Source: Flavobacterium soyangense (GTDB taxonomy: Bacteria; Bacteroidota; Bacteroidia; Flavobacteriales; Flavobacteriaceae). From it: DNA of 64,000 nt. The stretch is taken from the NCBI RefSeq assembly GCF_015277675.1, contig NZ_JADHEC010000001.1:62001-126000 (forward strand), in the 5' to 3' direction. The position numbers and the translations under genes were made by a program. Position 1 is the first letter of the stretch. Each line of letters starts with the position of its first letter. The notes under the pieces were generated by a model. It did no database searches. It was not told the origin of the DNA and was given only the letters and a program-made list of their open reading frames with translations. Below are positions 53,857 to 62,703 of this stretch, one piece after another.

Positions 53857-53937
53857 AAAAATATTTTAAATGTTGAATTTTAAATGGTTTCAAGCATTAA
53901 TTTATAATTCAAAATTTATAATTCAAAATAATAAAAA

Positions 53938-54486
53938 ATGAGTGATTCAAATATAAAAATGGTTGCCCCTCCTGAAGGTGTATCTGGTGAAGGTTTCTTC
54001 GCTACAACACTGAATGATGTTGTTGGATTGGCTCGCGCTAATTCACTTTGGCCATTACCTTTTGCAACTTCTTGTTGCGGAATTGAATTTATGGCAACCA
54101 TGGCTTCGCATTACGATTTAGCCCGTTTTGGCTCTGAGCGTGTGAGTTTTTCACCTCGTCAAGCTGATATGTTGCTGGTTATGGGAACCATTTCAAAAAA
54201 AATGGGGCCAATTTTACGTCAAGTATACGAACAAATGGCAGAGCCCCGTTGGGTAATTGCCGTTGGAGCTTGTGCTTCATCAGGTGGCGTATTCGATACC
54301 TATTCTGTTTTACAAGGAATTGACAAAGTAATACCAGTTGACGTATATGTCCCAGGCTGTCCGCCAAGACCAGAACAAATTGTAGACGGCGTAATGAGAT
54401 TGCAGGAATTAGTAAAGAGCGAATCAGTAAGAAGAAGAAGTTCTCCAGAATATCAAGAATTATTGGCATCTTATAATATCAAATAA
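53938..54486 (+). CDS. nuoB: NADH-quinone oxidoreductase subunit B
   Basis: 182 residues. The N2 cluster Cys residues are visible: TSCCGIEF (two adjacent Cys), GACASSGG and [12 protein letters not shown]. It carries electrons from the peripheral arm to quinone. Four bases separate it from nuoC. Confidence 0.96.
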   Translation: MSDSNIKMVAPPEGVSGEGFFATTLNDVVGLARANSLWPLPFATSCCGIEFMATMASHYDLARFGSERVSFSPRQADMLLVMGTISKKMGPILRQVYEQMAEPRWVIAVGACASSGGVFDTYSVLQGIDKVIPVDVYVPGCPPRPEQIVDGVMRLQELVKSESVRRRSSPEYQELLASYNIK

Positions 54487-54490
54487 GGAA

Positions 54491-55015
54491 ATGAGTTTAG
54501 AAACGACACAAATTCAAGATAAATTAGTGGAAACATTTGGCGAAAGCACTTTCCATTTCAATCAGGAAAAAGATATATTTTCGTTTGAAGTGGCAGCCGA
54601 CAAAATTACCGCTGTTATTCTTTTTTTGAAAAATGACCCAGATTTAAGTTTTCATTTCCTAACCGATTTATGCGGTATTCATTACCCGGACAACGTAGTC
54701 GAAAGACAATTTGCCATTGTATACCATATGCACAATTGGTATGAAAACAAACGCATAAAAATTAAGGCATTCCTCAATGGTTCAACACCAGAAATAAAAT
54801 CAATTTCCAATGTTTTTCTTTGTTCCAATTGGATGGAAAGAGAAACATATGATTTTTACGGAATCAATTTCATTGGTCATCCCCAGTTGAAACGTATATT
54901 GAATATGGACGAAATGGTGTCTTTCCCAATGCGAAAAGAATTCCCGATGGAAGATGGAGGAAGAACGGATAAAGATGACCGTTTCTTTGGAAGAACAGCT
55001 CAAATAAATAAATAA
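54491..55015 (+). CDS. nuoC: NADH-quinone oxidoreductase subunit C
   Basis: 174 residues, the 30-kDa subunit alone (not fused to D as in some enterobacteria). The signature WMERETYDFYGINFIGHPQLKRIL, shown here by its key ERE-DFYGI-GHP residues (about 116-138), is present. It sits between B and D and is part of the quinone-binding peripheral arm; it carries no cluster. Confidence 0.95.
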   Translation: MSLETTQIQDKLVETFGESTFHFNQEKDIFSFEVAADKITAVILFLKNDPDLSFHFLTDLCGIHYPDNVVERQFAIVYHMHNWYENKRIKIKAFLNGSTPEIKSISNVFLCSNWMERETYDFYGINFIGHPQLKRILNMDEMVSFPMRKEFPMEDGGRTDKDDRFFGRTAQINK

Positions 55016-55033
55016 TAAAATTCAACATTATAA

Positions 55034-56272
55034 ATGTCAGAACTATTATTACCACCAGAGCATCGATATGCTAAAATAATAAAAGAAAGCCTAAACGAAG
55101 ACGGAAGCGAACTTTCAATTCTAAATTTAGGACCAACACATCCAGCAACCCACGGTATTTTTCAAAATGTCTTGTTGATGGATGGGGAACGAATTCTCGA
55201 AGCCGAACCAACAATTGGTTATATCCACAGAGCTTTTGAGAAAATTGCCGAAAACCGTCCTTTTTACCAAATCACGCCACTTACAGACCGAATGAATTAT
55301 TGTTCATCGCCTATAAACAATATGGGTTGGTGGATGACTTTAGAAAAATTGTTGGATATTGAAGTTCCTAAAAGAGTTCAATATTTAAGAGTTATTATAA
55401 TGGAATTGGCCAGAATTACTGACCACTTAATATGTAATTCAATTCTTGGTGTTGACACTGGAGCCTATACCGGTTTCTTGTACGTTTTTCAATTTAGGGA
55501 GAAAGTGTATGAAATCTACGAAGAAATTTGTGGAGCCCGTTTAACAACGAATATGGGAAGAATAGGTGGTTTCGAAAGAGATTGGTCGCCGGAAGCTTTC
55601 CGCAAATTAGATGTGTTTTTGAAAGATTTTCCAATTGCTTGGAAAGAATTTGAAAACCTTTTCGAAAGAAACAGAATTTTTATTGACAGAACGGTAAACG
55701 TGGGCCCAATTACTGCTGAAAAAGCTATGGCTTATGGATTTACAGGTCCAAATTTACGTGCTGCCGGAATTGATTATGACGTTCGCGTGGCGCATCCTTA
55801 CTCCTCTTACGAAGATTTTGATTTTATAGTTCCTGTTGGAAAATCAGGCGACACTTATGACCGTTTTTGCGTTCGTAATGCAGAAGTTTGGGAAAGTTTG
55901 AGCATCATTCGTCAAGCATTGGAAAAAATGCCGGAAGGAAATGTCTTTCACGCTGATGTTCCTGAATATTATTTGCCTCCAAAAGAAGATGTGTATCAGG
56001 ATATGGAATCTTTGATTTACCATTTCAAAATTGTAATGGGAGAAATTCCTGTTCCCGTTGCTGAAATATATCACGCTGTTGAAGGCGGAAACGGAGAATT
56101 AGGATTTTACTTGGTAACCGACGGAAGCAGAACTCCCTACAGATTACACTTTCGCAGACCTTGTTTTATTTATTACCAAGCGTATCCAGAAATGATAAAA
56201 GGCGCAATGCTTTCGGATGCGATAGTAATTTTGTCAAGTTTAAATGTTATTGCCGGAGAATTAGACGCTTAA
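55034..56272 (+). CDS. nuoD: NADH-quinone oxidoreductase subunit D
   Basis: 412 residues, the 49-kDa subunit. NLGPTHPATHG near residue 30 and HRAFEK near 70 are family marks; the C-terminal stretch ends DAIVILSSLNVIAGELDA. It forms most of the quinone cavity with B. The 50-bp gap to nuoE has repeated GATTTCAGATT words. Confidence 0.96.
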   Translation: MSELLLPPEHRYAKIIKESLNEDGSELSILNLGPTHPATHGIFQNVLLMDGERILEAEPTIGYIHRAFEKIAENRPFYQITPLTDRMNYCSSPINNMGWWMTLEKLLDIEVPKRVQYLRVIIMELARITDHLICNSILGVDTGAYTGFLYVFQFREKVYEIYEEICGARLTTNMGRIGGFERDWSPEAFRKLDVFLKDFPIAWKEFENLFERNRIFIDRTVNVGPITAEKAMAYGFTGPNLRAAGIDYDVRVAHPYSSYEDFDFIVPVGKSGDTYDRFCVRNAEVWESLSIIRQALEKMPEGNVFHADVPEYYLPPKEDVYQDMESLIYHFKIVMGEIPVPVAEIYHAVEGGNGELGFYLVTDGSRTPYRLHFRRPCFIYYQAYPEMIKGAMLSDAIVILSSLNVIAGELDA

Positions 56273-56322
56273 AGATTTCAGATTGTAGATTAACGATTTT
56301 TGATTTCAGATTTAAAATAAAA

Positions 56323-56853
56323 ATGGAAAGAACACAGTACAAACAAGAAATAAACATAACTGAAACATTGATGACTCGCATCAATGAATTAATCAGCCAT
56401 TATCCTGAAGGAAAACAAAAATCAGCATTGTTGCCAATTTTGCACGAAGTTCAGGATGCTCACGAAAACTGGTTGAGTTTTGAATTAATGAATAAAGTCG
56501 CCGAAATACTTCAAATTAAACCAATCGAGGTTTATGAGGTGGTTTCTTTTTATTCGATGTTCAACCAAAAGCCTATTGGCAAATATATGTTCGAATTTTG
56601 CAGAACTTCCCCTTGTTGTTTGAATGGCGTTGAAGATTTAATGGATTATACCTGTGAAAAATTAGGCGTTAAAGTTGGCGAAACTACTGCAGATGGCCTT
56701 TTTGAAGTAAGAGGTGTAGAATGTTTAGGCGCTTGTGGTTATGCTCCAATGATGCAATTGGGCGATTTTTACAAAGAACACCTTACCAAAGAAAAAGTAG
56801 ATCAGATCATTGCTGATTGTAGAGATAATAAAATTACGTTACACGATAAATAA
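56323..56853 (+). CDS. nuoE: NADH-quinone oxidoreductase subunit E
   Basis: 176 residues from MERTQYKQEIN; an in-frame extension into nuoD is not credible. The [2Fe-2S] N1a ligands are visible: Cys in EFCRTSPCCLNG and ECLGACGYAPMM. It lies beside F, which holds FMN, and accepts electrons from it. One base separates its stop from the nuoF ATG. Confidence 0.95.
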   Translation: MERTQYKQEINITETLMTRINELISHYPEGKQKSALLPILHEVQDAHENWLSFELMNKVAEILQIKPIEVYEVVSFYSMFNQKPIGKYMFEFCRTSPCCLNGVEDLMDYTCEKLGVKVGETTADGLFEVRGVECLGACGYAPMMQLGDFYKEHLTKEKVDQIIADCRDNKITLHDK

Positions 56854-56854
56854 T

Positions 56855-58222
56855 ATGTCACAAAAAATATTATTAGACAAAGTAAATATTCCAGGGATTA
56901 AAACCTATGAAGTGTATCGCCAAAACGGTGGGTATTCTTCTGTGGAAAAAGCCTTAAAAACACTAACGCCTGACGAAATTGTCGAAGAAGTAAAAACTTC
57001 AGGATTAAGAGGTCGTGGTGGAGCGGGATTTCCGGCGGGAATGAAATGGAGTTTTATTGACAAAAAATCAGGAAAACCAAGACATTTAGTTTGTAATGCC
57101 GATGAATCAGAACCAGGAACTTTCAAAGACAGGTATTTGATGGAATACATTCCTCATTTATTGATTGAAGGAATGATAACTTCCAGTTTTGCTTTGGGTG
57201 CCAACCTTTCTTATATTTATATCCGTGGAGAATATATGTGGGTTTACAAAATTTTAGAACGTGCCATTTCCGAAGCAAAAGCTGCTGGTTGGTTAGGAAA
57301 AAATATATTAGGAACCGGATACGATTTAGAACTTTATGTTCAAATTGGTGCCGGAGCTTACATCTGTGGTGAAGAAACTGCATTAATAGAATCTTTGGAA
57401 GGCAAAAGGGGAAATCCTCGTATCAAGCCACCATTTCCAGCAGTTTCGGGGCTTTGGGCAAATCCAACGGTGGTGAATAATGTCGAAACAATTGCTGCTG
57501 TGCCTTGGATTGTGAACAATTCAGGTGCCGATTATGCTAAAATTGGATTAGGAAGATCTACAGGAACCAAATTAATTTCGGCTTCGGGACATATCAAAAA
57601 TCCTGGCGTTTATGAAATTGAAATGGGATTAAGCGTTTATGAATTTATGAATTCAGATGAATATCTTGGCGGAATGAGTTCAGACCGACCTTTGAAAGCC
57701 TTTATTCCCGGAGGATCATCAGTTCCCGTTTTACCGGCTCATTTAATATACAAAACAGCCAATGGAGACGACCGTTTAATGACTTACGAAAGTTTGAGCG
57801 ACGGTGGTTTTGCAACTGGTTCGATGTTGGGTTCAGGAGGGTTTATTGTCTACAATGACACCGCCTGCATCGTTCGAAATACTTGGAATTTCTCCCGTTT
57901 TTACCACCACGAAAGTTGCGGACAATGTTCCCCTTGCCGTGAAGGAACAGGCTGGATGGAAAAAGTGTTAAACCGAATTGAAAACGGATTGGGTCGTGAA
58001 GAAGATATCGATTTGCTTTTAAGTATTCAAAGCAAAATCGAAGGGAACACGATTTGTCCATTAGGTGATGCTGCGGCCTGGCCAGTGGCATCGGCGATCC
58101 GTCACTTTAGAGAAGAATTTGAATATCACATCCGTTTCCCGGAAAAAATAAAAAATAGAGACCATTTTGTTGCCGAACCTTTTGAAAGTGTAAAACATTT
58201 AGTTTCTAAAGTAACAGTATAA
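56855..58222 (+). CDS. nuoF: NADH-quinone oxidoreductase subunit F
   Basis: 455 residues from MSQKILLDKVN. NADH/FMN binding segment GLRGRGGAGFPAGMKW (about 60-75), GAGAYICGEETALIES (about 168-183), and the N3 cluster Cys in ESCGQCSPCREG with a later Cys in TICPLGDA. It oxidises NADH. Normally followed by nuoG, but here three extra genes intervene. Confidence 0.96.
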   Translation: MSQKILLDKVNIPGIKTYEVYRQNGGYSSVEKALKTLTPDEIVEEVKTSGLRGRGGAGFPAGMKWSFIDKKSGKPRHLVCNADESEPGTFKDRYLMEYIPHLLIEGMITSSFALGANLSYIYIRGEYMWVYKILERAISEAKAAGWLGKNILGTGYDLELYVQIGAGAYICGEETALIESLEGKRGNPRIKPPFPAVSGLWANPTVVNNVETIAAVPWIVNNSGADYAKIGLGRSTGTKLISASGHIKNPGVYEIEMGLSVYEFMNSDEYLGGMSSDRPLKAFIPGGSSVPVLPAHLIYKTANGDDRLMTYESLSDGGFATGSMLGSGGFIVYNDTACIVRNTWNFSRFYHHESCGQCSPCREGTGWMEKVLNRIENGLGREEDIDLLLSIQSKIEGNTICPLGDAAAWPVASAIRHFREEFEYHIRFPEKIKNRDHFVAEPFESVKHLVSKVTV

Positions 58223-58240
58223 AGATAAGAATTTACTACG

Positions 58241-58906
58241 ATGAAAAGGATATATTTAATAGTTTTACTGACAATTTCATTTCAATCATTTTCACAATGT
58301 TCTTATTCAACTATTTTTCCCTTTGATTTAGGACTTAATAAATTTGAACTCACTAAATTGATAAATGCAGACAACTCTGTAAAAATAGAAGAAGGTGAAT
58401 TTTTCAATTGCTGTTCCTGGGACAAAAACCCTAAATTAAAAAACGACAGTATTTATAGATCTCAGATTAGATTGAATCATATACAGGATAAATGCTTCAA
58501 TGGTAATGATAACACAATTTATTTAGCACTCGTAGATGATAAGCTATACCAAATCAGTATTAATCAGGAATATTCTAAAGATCGATATAATGAAATGATT
58601 TTGTGTTACAATAACTATATTAAACTTTTTAAAAGTATATATCCTTATGAAAGTTCTTTTACTTCTTCAACAACAGATACACACGAACAAATTGGTGAAG
58701 GAATACGTTTTTATAAACTTCCAGCAGAAAAAAGGAATAAAGTAAAAATTGAAGAAGTTCGTATATCTTTTGAAATACATTATAAAATGGATTATAACAA
58801 GGATAAAAAGACGTTTGCAAATACAAATGAAGTTGACAATTACAATTTGAACATAAAAACAACAAATCTAAAGGGAACAAAATTAACGCCTGAATTAGGC
58901 TATTAA
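58241..58906 (+). CDS. Secreted protein of unknown function inside the nuo operon
   Basis: 221 residues with a signal peptide (MKRIYLIVLLTISFQSFSQ) and several Cys early in the mature part (FNCCSWD, DKCFNG, ILCYNN) that could form disulfides. No domain is recognised; the acidic and Tyr/Asn-rich body looks like a small envelope or secreted protein. It starts 18 bp after nuoF and lies directly before the ATPase/TOPRIM-like pair. Its AT-rich codon use differs from the nuo genes, which suggests later arrival. Confidence 0.75.
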   Translation: MKRIYLIVLLTISFQSFSQCSYSTIFPFDLGLNKFELTKLINADNSVKIEEGEFFNCCSWDKNPKLKNDSIYRSQIRLNHIQDKCFNGNDNTIYLALVDDKLYQISINQEYSKDRYNEMILCYNNYIKLFKSIYPYESSFTSSTTDTHEQIGEGIRFYKLPAEKRNKVKIEEVRISFEIHYKMDYNKDKKTFANTNEVDNYNLNIKTTNLKGTKLTPELGY

Positions 58907-58929
58907 AAATGTAAAAACAAATTTTTCAA

Positions 58930-59955
58930 TTGAAAAAAATAAATAACATAGAGATTTCTAATTTTAAATCCATCAAACATTTAAAAATTGATGGATGTAA
59001 GAAGATTAATGTCTTTGTTGGAATGCCAAATGCAGGAAAAAGTAATATTTTGGAGGCGATTGGTTTAGTTGGAAGTTTGGATTATAGAAATCCAGACATT
59101 AAAAAATTTGTCCGTTTCAACGAACCTAATGAATTATTTTTTGAGGGTAATTATTCTAAATCTTCTAATGTTTTAGTAGACAATAATTATGATTTAGAAA
59201 TAATTCTTTTTCCAGATTGTATTTATTTAAAATATAAAAATATAAAAACAAATGATTCAAAAAGTGTTAAGTATATTCAATCTGAACAAAGTAAAAAAAA
59301 CACTATAAATTTTGATGAAATTTTAAAAAACGAACATTCTATAAAGAAATATATTTTTAAGGATTTAGGAGAAAGAAAAAAAGTAATAACAGAAAACAAT
59401 CATAGTTCAAGTTTAATTTATCCATTTGGTATGAATTTACCAGAAGTAGTATCTTCTTTTCCCGAATTGAGAAAACGAGTAAATGATTTATTCAAAGAAA
59501 ATGGTCTAAAATTATTAATCGAAAAAGGGACAAGTCAGTTAAAAATATTTAGAGAATATCAAGACGGGACAGTTTTTACATTGCCTTACAATATGATAGC
59601 CGAAACTCTGCAAAGATTGATTTTTTTCAAAGCAGCAATTATGAGTAACAAAAGCTCCATTTTATTGTTTGAAGAGCCTGAAGCACATTGTTTTGAACCC
59701 TATATTTTGGAATTTACAAATGATGTGAAGAATGATGAAAACAATAATCAATTTTTTATAGTTACTCATAGTGATTATATAATTAAAGAATTTTTGAGAG
59801 ACGACGAAAGCAAGGAAAGCACCAATATTTATTTAGTAAATAATGTTAATGGAGAAACGCAAGTAAAACTTTTGGGAAAAGACAAGAATGAAGATGTGTA
59901 TGAATATGGAATGAATGTCTTCTTTAATTTTCAAAGCTTATGGGAAACCAATTAA
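58930..59955 (+). CDS. AAA ATPase, OLD/AriA-like
   Basis: 341 residues, beginning with a TTG codon (no ATG is near in frame). IEISNFKSIKHLKIDGCKKI leads to Walker A GMPNAGKS (residues 31-38); the ABC-type signature region is unclear; Walker B LLFEEPE is at 245-251 and FIVTHSDY with the H-loop near 279. This is the SMC/RecF-like ATPase type in OLD nucleases, PARIS AriA and related defence systems. No TOPRIM domain is fused; a small candidate partner is encoded 9 bp downstream. Confidence 0.82.
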   Translation: MKKINNIEISNFKSIKHLKIDGCKKINVFVGMPNAGKSNILEAIGLVGSLDYRNPDIKKFVRFNEPNELFFEGNYSKSSNVLVDNNYDLEIILFPDCIYLKYKNIKTNDSKSVKYIQSEQSKKNTINFDEILKNEHSIKKYIFKDLGERKKVITENNHSSSLIYPFGMNLPEVVSSFPELRKRVNDLFKENGLKLLIEKGTSQLKIFREYQDGTVFTLPYNMIAETLQRLIFFKAAIMSNKSSILLFEEPEAHCFEPYILEFTNDVKNDENNNQFFIVTHSDYIIKEFLRDDESKESTNIYLVNNVNGETQVKLLGKDKNEDVYEYGMNVFFNFQSLWETN

Positions 59956-59964
59956 TTTAAACCT

Positions 59965-60495
59965 ATGAAGTTAGTTGGTGTAGAATGTTGGGCGGATAAA
60001 TATTTTTTCGGAAGATTATTAAATGACAAAAATATAATCCGAAAAGAAAGTGGAGATGATGCAGTAATTGATGGTGTTGCAATTAGAAGCAAAGGAAGCT
60101 TTAGTGTTGGTATTGTCGATGTAGATAAAGACAAGAAAATTCCGAAAGATTTTACAAAAATTTGCGAAAATGAAAACACACAAATATTCAAACATAATGA
60201 AAATTGTCAATTTATAATATTAATTGGACCAAGACAATTTGAACATTGGATTAATGAATATTTAAAGATTAAAAATAGTTCAGTTGAAGATTTTGGATTT
60301 GTGAATTTTGTTGAATTTATGAAACAATCAAAATCATTGAAGCCAGAAAATGACGAAAGATTTAAGGATGTAATTAGTTTTGTGATTGAAAATTTTCATA
60401 GATCAGAAAATCATATTTTTAAATTAAAAATACATTTAGAATATATATTAGAAAAGAAATATCAATTTAATATTGAAGAATTTCAAAACATTTAA
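59965..60495 (+). CDS. Small TOPRIM-like protein, likely partner of the ATPase
   Basis: 176 residues. Glu7 in VGVECWADKYFFGRLL and the DxD in GIVDVDKDKK (Asp52, 54, 56), with a hydrophobic strand before each, fit a minimal TOPRIM metal-binding fold. Later a QFIILIGPRQFEHWINEYL segment and a helical C-terminus follow. In OLD-type and PARIS systems a TOPRIM effector is coupled to an AAA ATPase, so a nuclease role is inferred. It is 9 bp after the ATPase and 6 bp before nuoG. Confidence 0.65.
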   Translation: MKLVGVECWADKYFFGRLLNDKNIIRKESGDDAVIDGVAIRSKGSFSVGIVDVDKDKKIPKDFTKICENENTQIFKHNENCQFIILIGPRQFEHWINEYLKIKNSSVEDFGFVNFVEFMKQSKSLKPENDERFKDVISFVIENFHRSENHIFKLKIHLEYILEKKYQFNIEEFQNI

Positions 60496-60501
60496 TAAGA
60501 A

Positions 60502-61557
60502 ATGAAAGTAACCATAGACGGTCAAGCGATTGAGGTAGAACCAGGAACAACCATCCTGCAAGCAGCCAGAATGATTGGTGGAGAAGTAGTCCCGCCAGCC
60601 ATGTGCTATTATTCTAAACTAAAAGGAAGCGGCGGAAAATGCCGCTGTTGTTTGGTTGAAGTGGCGAAAGGAAGTGAAGCCGATCCAAGACCCATGCCAA
60701 AATTAATGGCCTCTTGCGTAACCGGCTGTATGGACGGAATGGAAGTGAACAGCAAATCATCAGCAAGAGTACAAGAAGCAAGAAAATCAGTAACGGAATT
60801 CTTGTTGATTAATCACCCGTTGGATTGTCCAGTTTGTGACCAAGCAGGAGAATGCGATTTGCAGAATTTAAGTTTCGAACACGGAAAATCTGAAAGTCGT
60901 TATATAGAAGAAAAAAGAACTTTCGAACCGGAAGATATTGGTCCGAATATTCAATTGCACATGAATCGTTGCATTCTTTGTTACCGTTGTGTTATGGTTG
61001 CCGATCAAATTACAGATAATCGAGTACACGGAGTGATGGACAGAGGAGATCATTCGAATATTTCTACTTGTGTTTCACAAGCTATTGACAACGAGTTTTC
61101 AGGCAATATGATTGATGTTTGTCCAGTTGGTGCTTTGACCGACAAAACTTTTAGATTCAAATCTAGAGTTTGGTTCAACAAACCTTTTGACGCACACAGA
61201 GAATGTACAACTCCAGGATGTTGCGGAAAAACAACCGTTTGGATGTTTGGAGACGAAATTCAAAGAGTTACCGGAAGAAAAGACGAGTTCCATGAAGTAG
61301 ATGAATTTATTTGCAACAGTTGTCGTTTTGACCATAAAGATGTAAACGATTGGGTTATCGAAGGACCAAGAGCATTTGAAAAAGATTCAGTTATCAACCA
61401 AAACAAACACTTTGGTAAATTAGAAAAAGTGGTTATTGAAACCGAGGAAACAATTCTTTTAGGAAGAAAAGTAGACCGTAAAAAAATTAGTATGGCCGAG
61501 ATTGATTACAACGAAAAAATAGATGGCGAACCATTAAATTCTACTAAAAATGGATAG
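60502..61557 (+). CDS. nuoG: NADH-quinone oxidoreductase subunit G, short form
   Basis: 351 residues. The N-terminal [2Fe-2S] domain (Cys in AMCYYSK, GGKCRCCLVE), the His/Cys N5 cluster (HPLDCPVCDQAGECDLQ), and the two 4Fe-4S cluster groups (NRCILCYRCV, IDVCPVGALT) are present. The C-terminal molybdopterin-like domain is absent after about residue 300, as seen in some Bacteroidota. It passes electrons through the peripheral arm. Its end overlaps nuoH by 8 bp. Confidence 0.92.
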   Translation: MKVTIDGQAIEVEPGTTILQAARMIGGEVVPPAMCYYSKLKGSGGKCRCCLVEVAKGSEADPRPMPKLMASCVTGCMDGMEVNSKSSARVQEARKSVTEFLLINHPLDCPVCDQAGECDLQNLSFEHGKSESRYIEEKRTFEPEDIGPNIQLHMNRCILCYRCVMVADQITDNRVHGVMDRGDHSNISTCVSQAIDNEFSGNMIDVCPVGALTDKTFRFKSRVWFNKPFDAHRECTTPGCCGKTTVWMFGDEIQRVTGRKDEFHEVDEFICNSCRFDHKDVNDWVIEGPRAFEKDSVINQNKHFGKLEKVVIETEETILLGRKVDRKKISMAEIDYNEKIDGEPLNSTKNG

Positions 61558-62602
61558 TACGTTTATTATAGAAAAAAGTGTTGTAATCCTTGTGGTGTTT
61601 GCCTTTACAATGATAATGGCAATGTATTCTACTTGGGCTGAAAGAAAAGTAGCCGCTTATCTTCAGGATAGAGTTGGTCCAAATCGTGCAGGCTGGGGAG
61701 GATTATTTCAACCTCTTGCCGATGGTTTAAAATTGTTTGCCAAAGAAGAGTTTTCTCCAAATACTCCCAATAAATTTTTATTCTTGGTTGGACCCGGAAT
61801 TGCAATGGGAACCGCTTTGATGACCAGTGCCGTAATTCCGTGGGGCGATAGATTTCACCTATTTGGAAGAGACATTTTACTTCAAGCTACTGATATTGAT
61901 GTAGCGGTTCTATATGTTTTTGGAGTTGTTTCAGTTGGAGTATACGGAATTATGATTGGAGGCTGGGCTTCTAATAATAAATTTTCATTGATTGGAGCGG
62001 TTCGAGCTGCTTCCCAAATGGTTTCTTATGAAGTTGCAATGGGATTATCTGTAGTGGCTTTGTTAATGATGACAGGAACATTGAGTTTAAAAGAAATCTC
62101 GATTCAACAATCGGGAATGCACTGGAATGTTTTTTACCAACCATTATCGTTTATCATATTCTTGATTTGTGCATTTGCAGAAACTAACAGAACTCCATTC
62201 GACTTACCGGAATGTGAAACCGAATTAATTGGAGGTTATCACACTGAATATTCGTCAATGAAAATGGGTTTTTATTTATTTGCCGAATACGCCAATATGT
62301 TTATTTCATCTACTATTTTGGCGGTTTTATTCTTCGGAGGATATAATTATCCCGGAATGAGTTGGGCTGTTGAAAATTGGGGAGTGAACATTGCCAATGT
62401 GATAGGGGTTTTAGCCTTATTCATAAAACTATGTGGCTTTATATTCTTTTATATGTGGGTTCGCTGGACTATTCCAAGATTTAGATACGATCAATTGATG
62501 CATTTGGGTTGGAGAATTTTGATCCCGCTTTCGATTTTTAATATCATAATCACTGGGATTGTTCTTTTGAGAGTAGAAATAATGGCTTATTTAGGATTTT
62601 AA
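61550..62602 (+). CDS. nuoH: NADH-quinone oxidoreductase subunit H
   Basis: 350 residues, eight or more membrane helices. Conserved blocks are AERKVAAYLQDRVGPNRAGW (about 27-46), ADGLKLFAKE, and AETNRTPFDLPECETELIGG with its Glu residues (about 205-224). It joins the quinone cavity to the proton-pumping membrane arm. It starts inside the end of nuoG, and repeat copy C separates it from nuoI. Confidence 0.95.
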   Translation: MDSTFIIEKSVVILVVFAFTMIMAMYSTWAERKVAAYLQDRVGPNRAGWGGLFQPLADGLKLFAKEEFSPNTPNKFLFLVGPGIAMGTALMTSAVIPWGDRFHLFGRDILLQATDIDVAVLYVFGVVSVGVYGIMIGGWASNNKFSLIGAVRAASQMVSYEVAMGLSVVALLMMTGTLSLKEISIQQSGMHWNVFYQPLSFIIFLICAFAETNRTPFDLPECETELIGGYHTEYSSMKMGFYLFAEYANMFISSTILAVLFFGGYNYPGMSWAVENWGVNIANVIGVLALFIKLCGFIFFYMWVRWTIPRFRYDQLMHLGWRILIPLSIFNIIITGIVLLRVEIMAYLGF

Positions 62603-62619
62603 TTAGAACTCAAATGCCC

Positions 62620-62688
62620 TAGCCCTGATAGAAGAGGAAATCCCAAGCTTTTTTGCTTGGATTGAAACGGATAGCAGGATTAAGCTTC
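62620..62688 (+). repeat. Dispersed structured repeat, copy C, within the nuo operon
   Basis: TAGCCCTGATAGAAGAGGAA, then the hairpin TCCCAAGC-TTTTTT-GCTTGGA, then TTGAAACGGATAGCAGGAT and TAAGCTTC. Same organisation as copies A and B; the central stem CAAGC/GCTTG replaces CACGC/GCGTG, keeping the pairing. It fills most of the 101-bp nuoH-nuoI gap. Confidence 0.8.
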
Positions 62689-62703
62689 AAAAAAAATTAA
62701 AAA

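Noticed and set aside
56161..56322. N-terminal extension of nuoE into nuoD
   Set aside because: The 54 extra residues are the nuoD coding region and spacer read in another frame; MERTQYKQEIN at 56323 is the natural start.
58241..60495. Insert as a simple transposon or prophage remnant
   Set aside because: No inverted repeats, target duplication, integrase or phage gene is visible at the borders.
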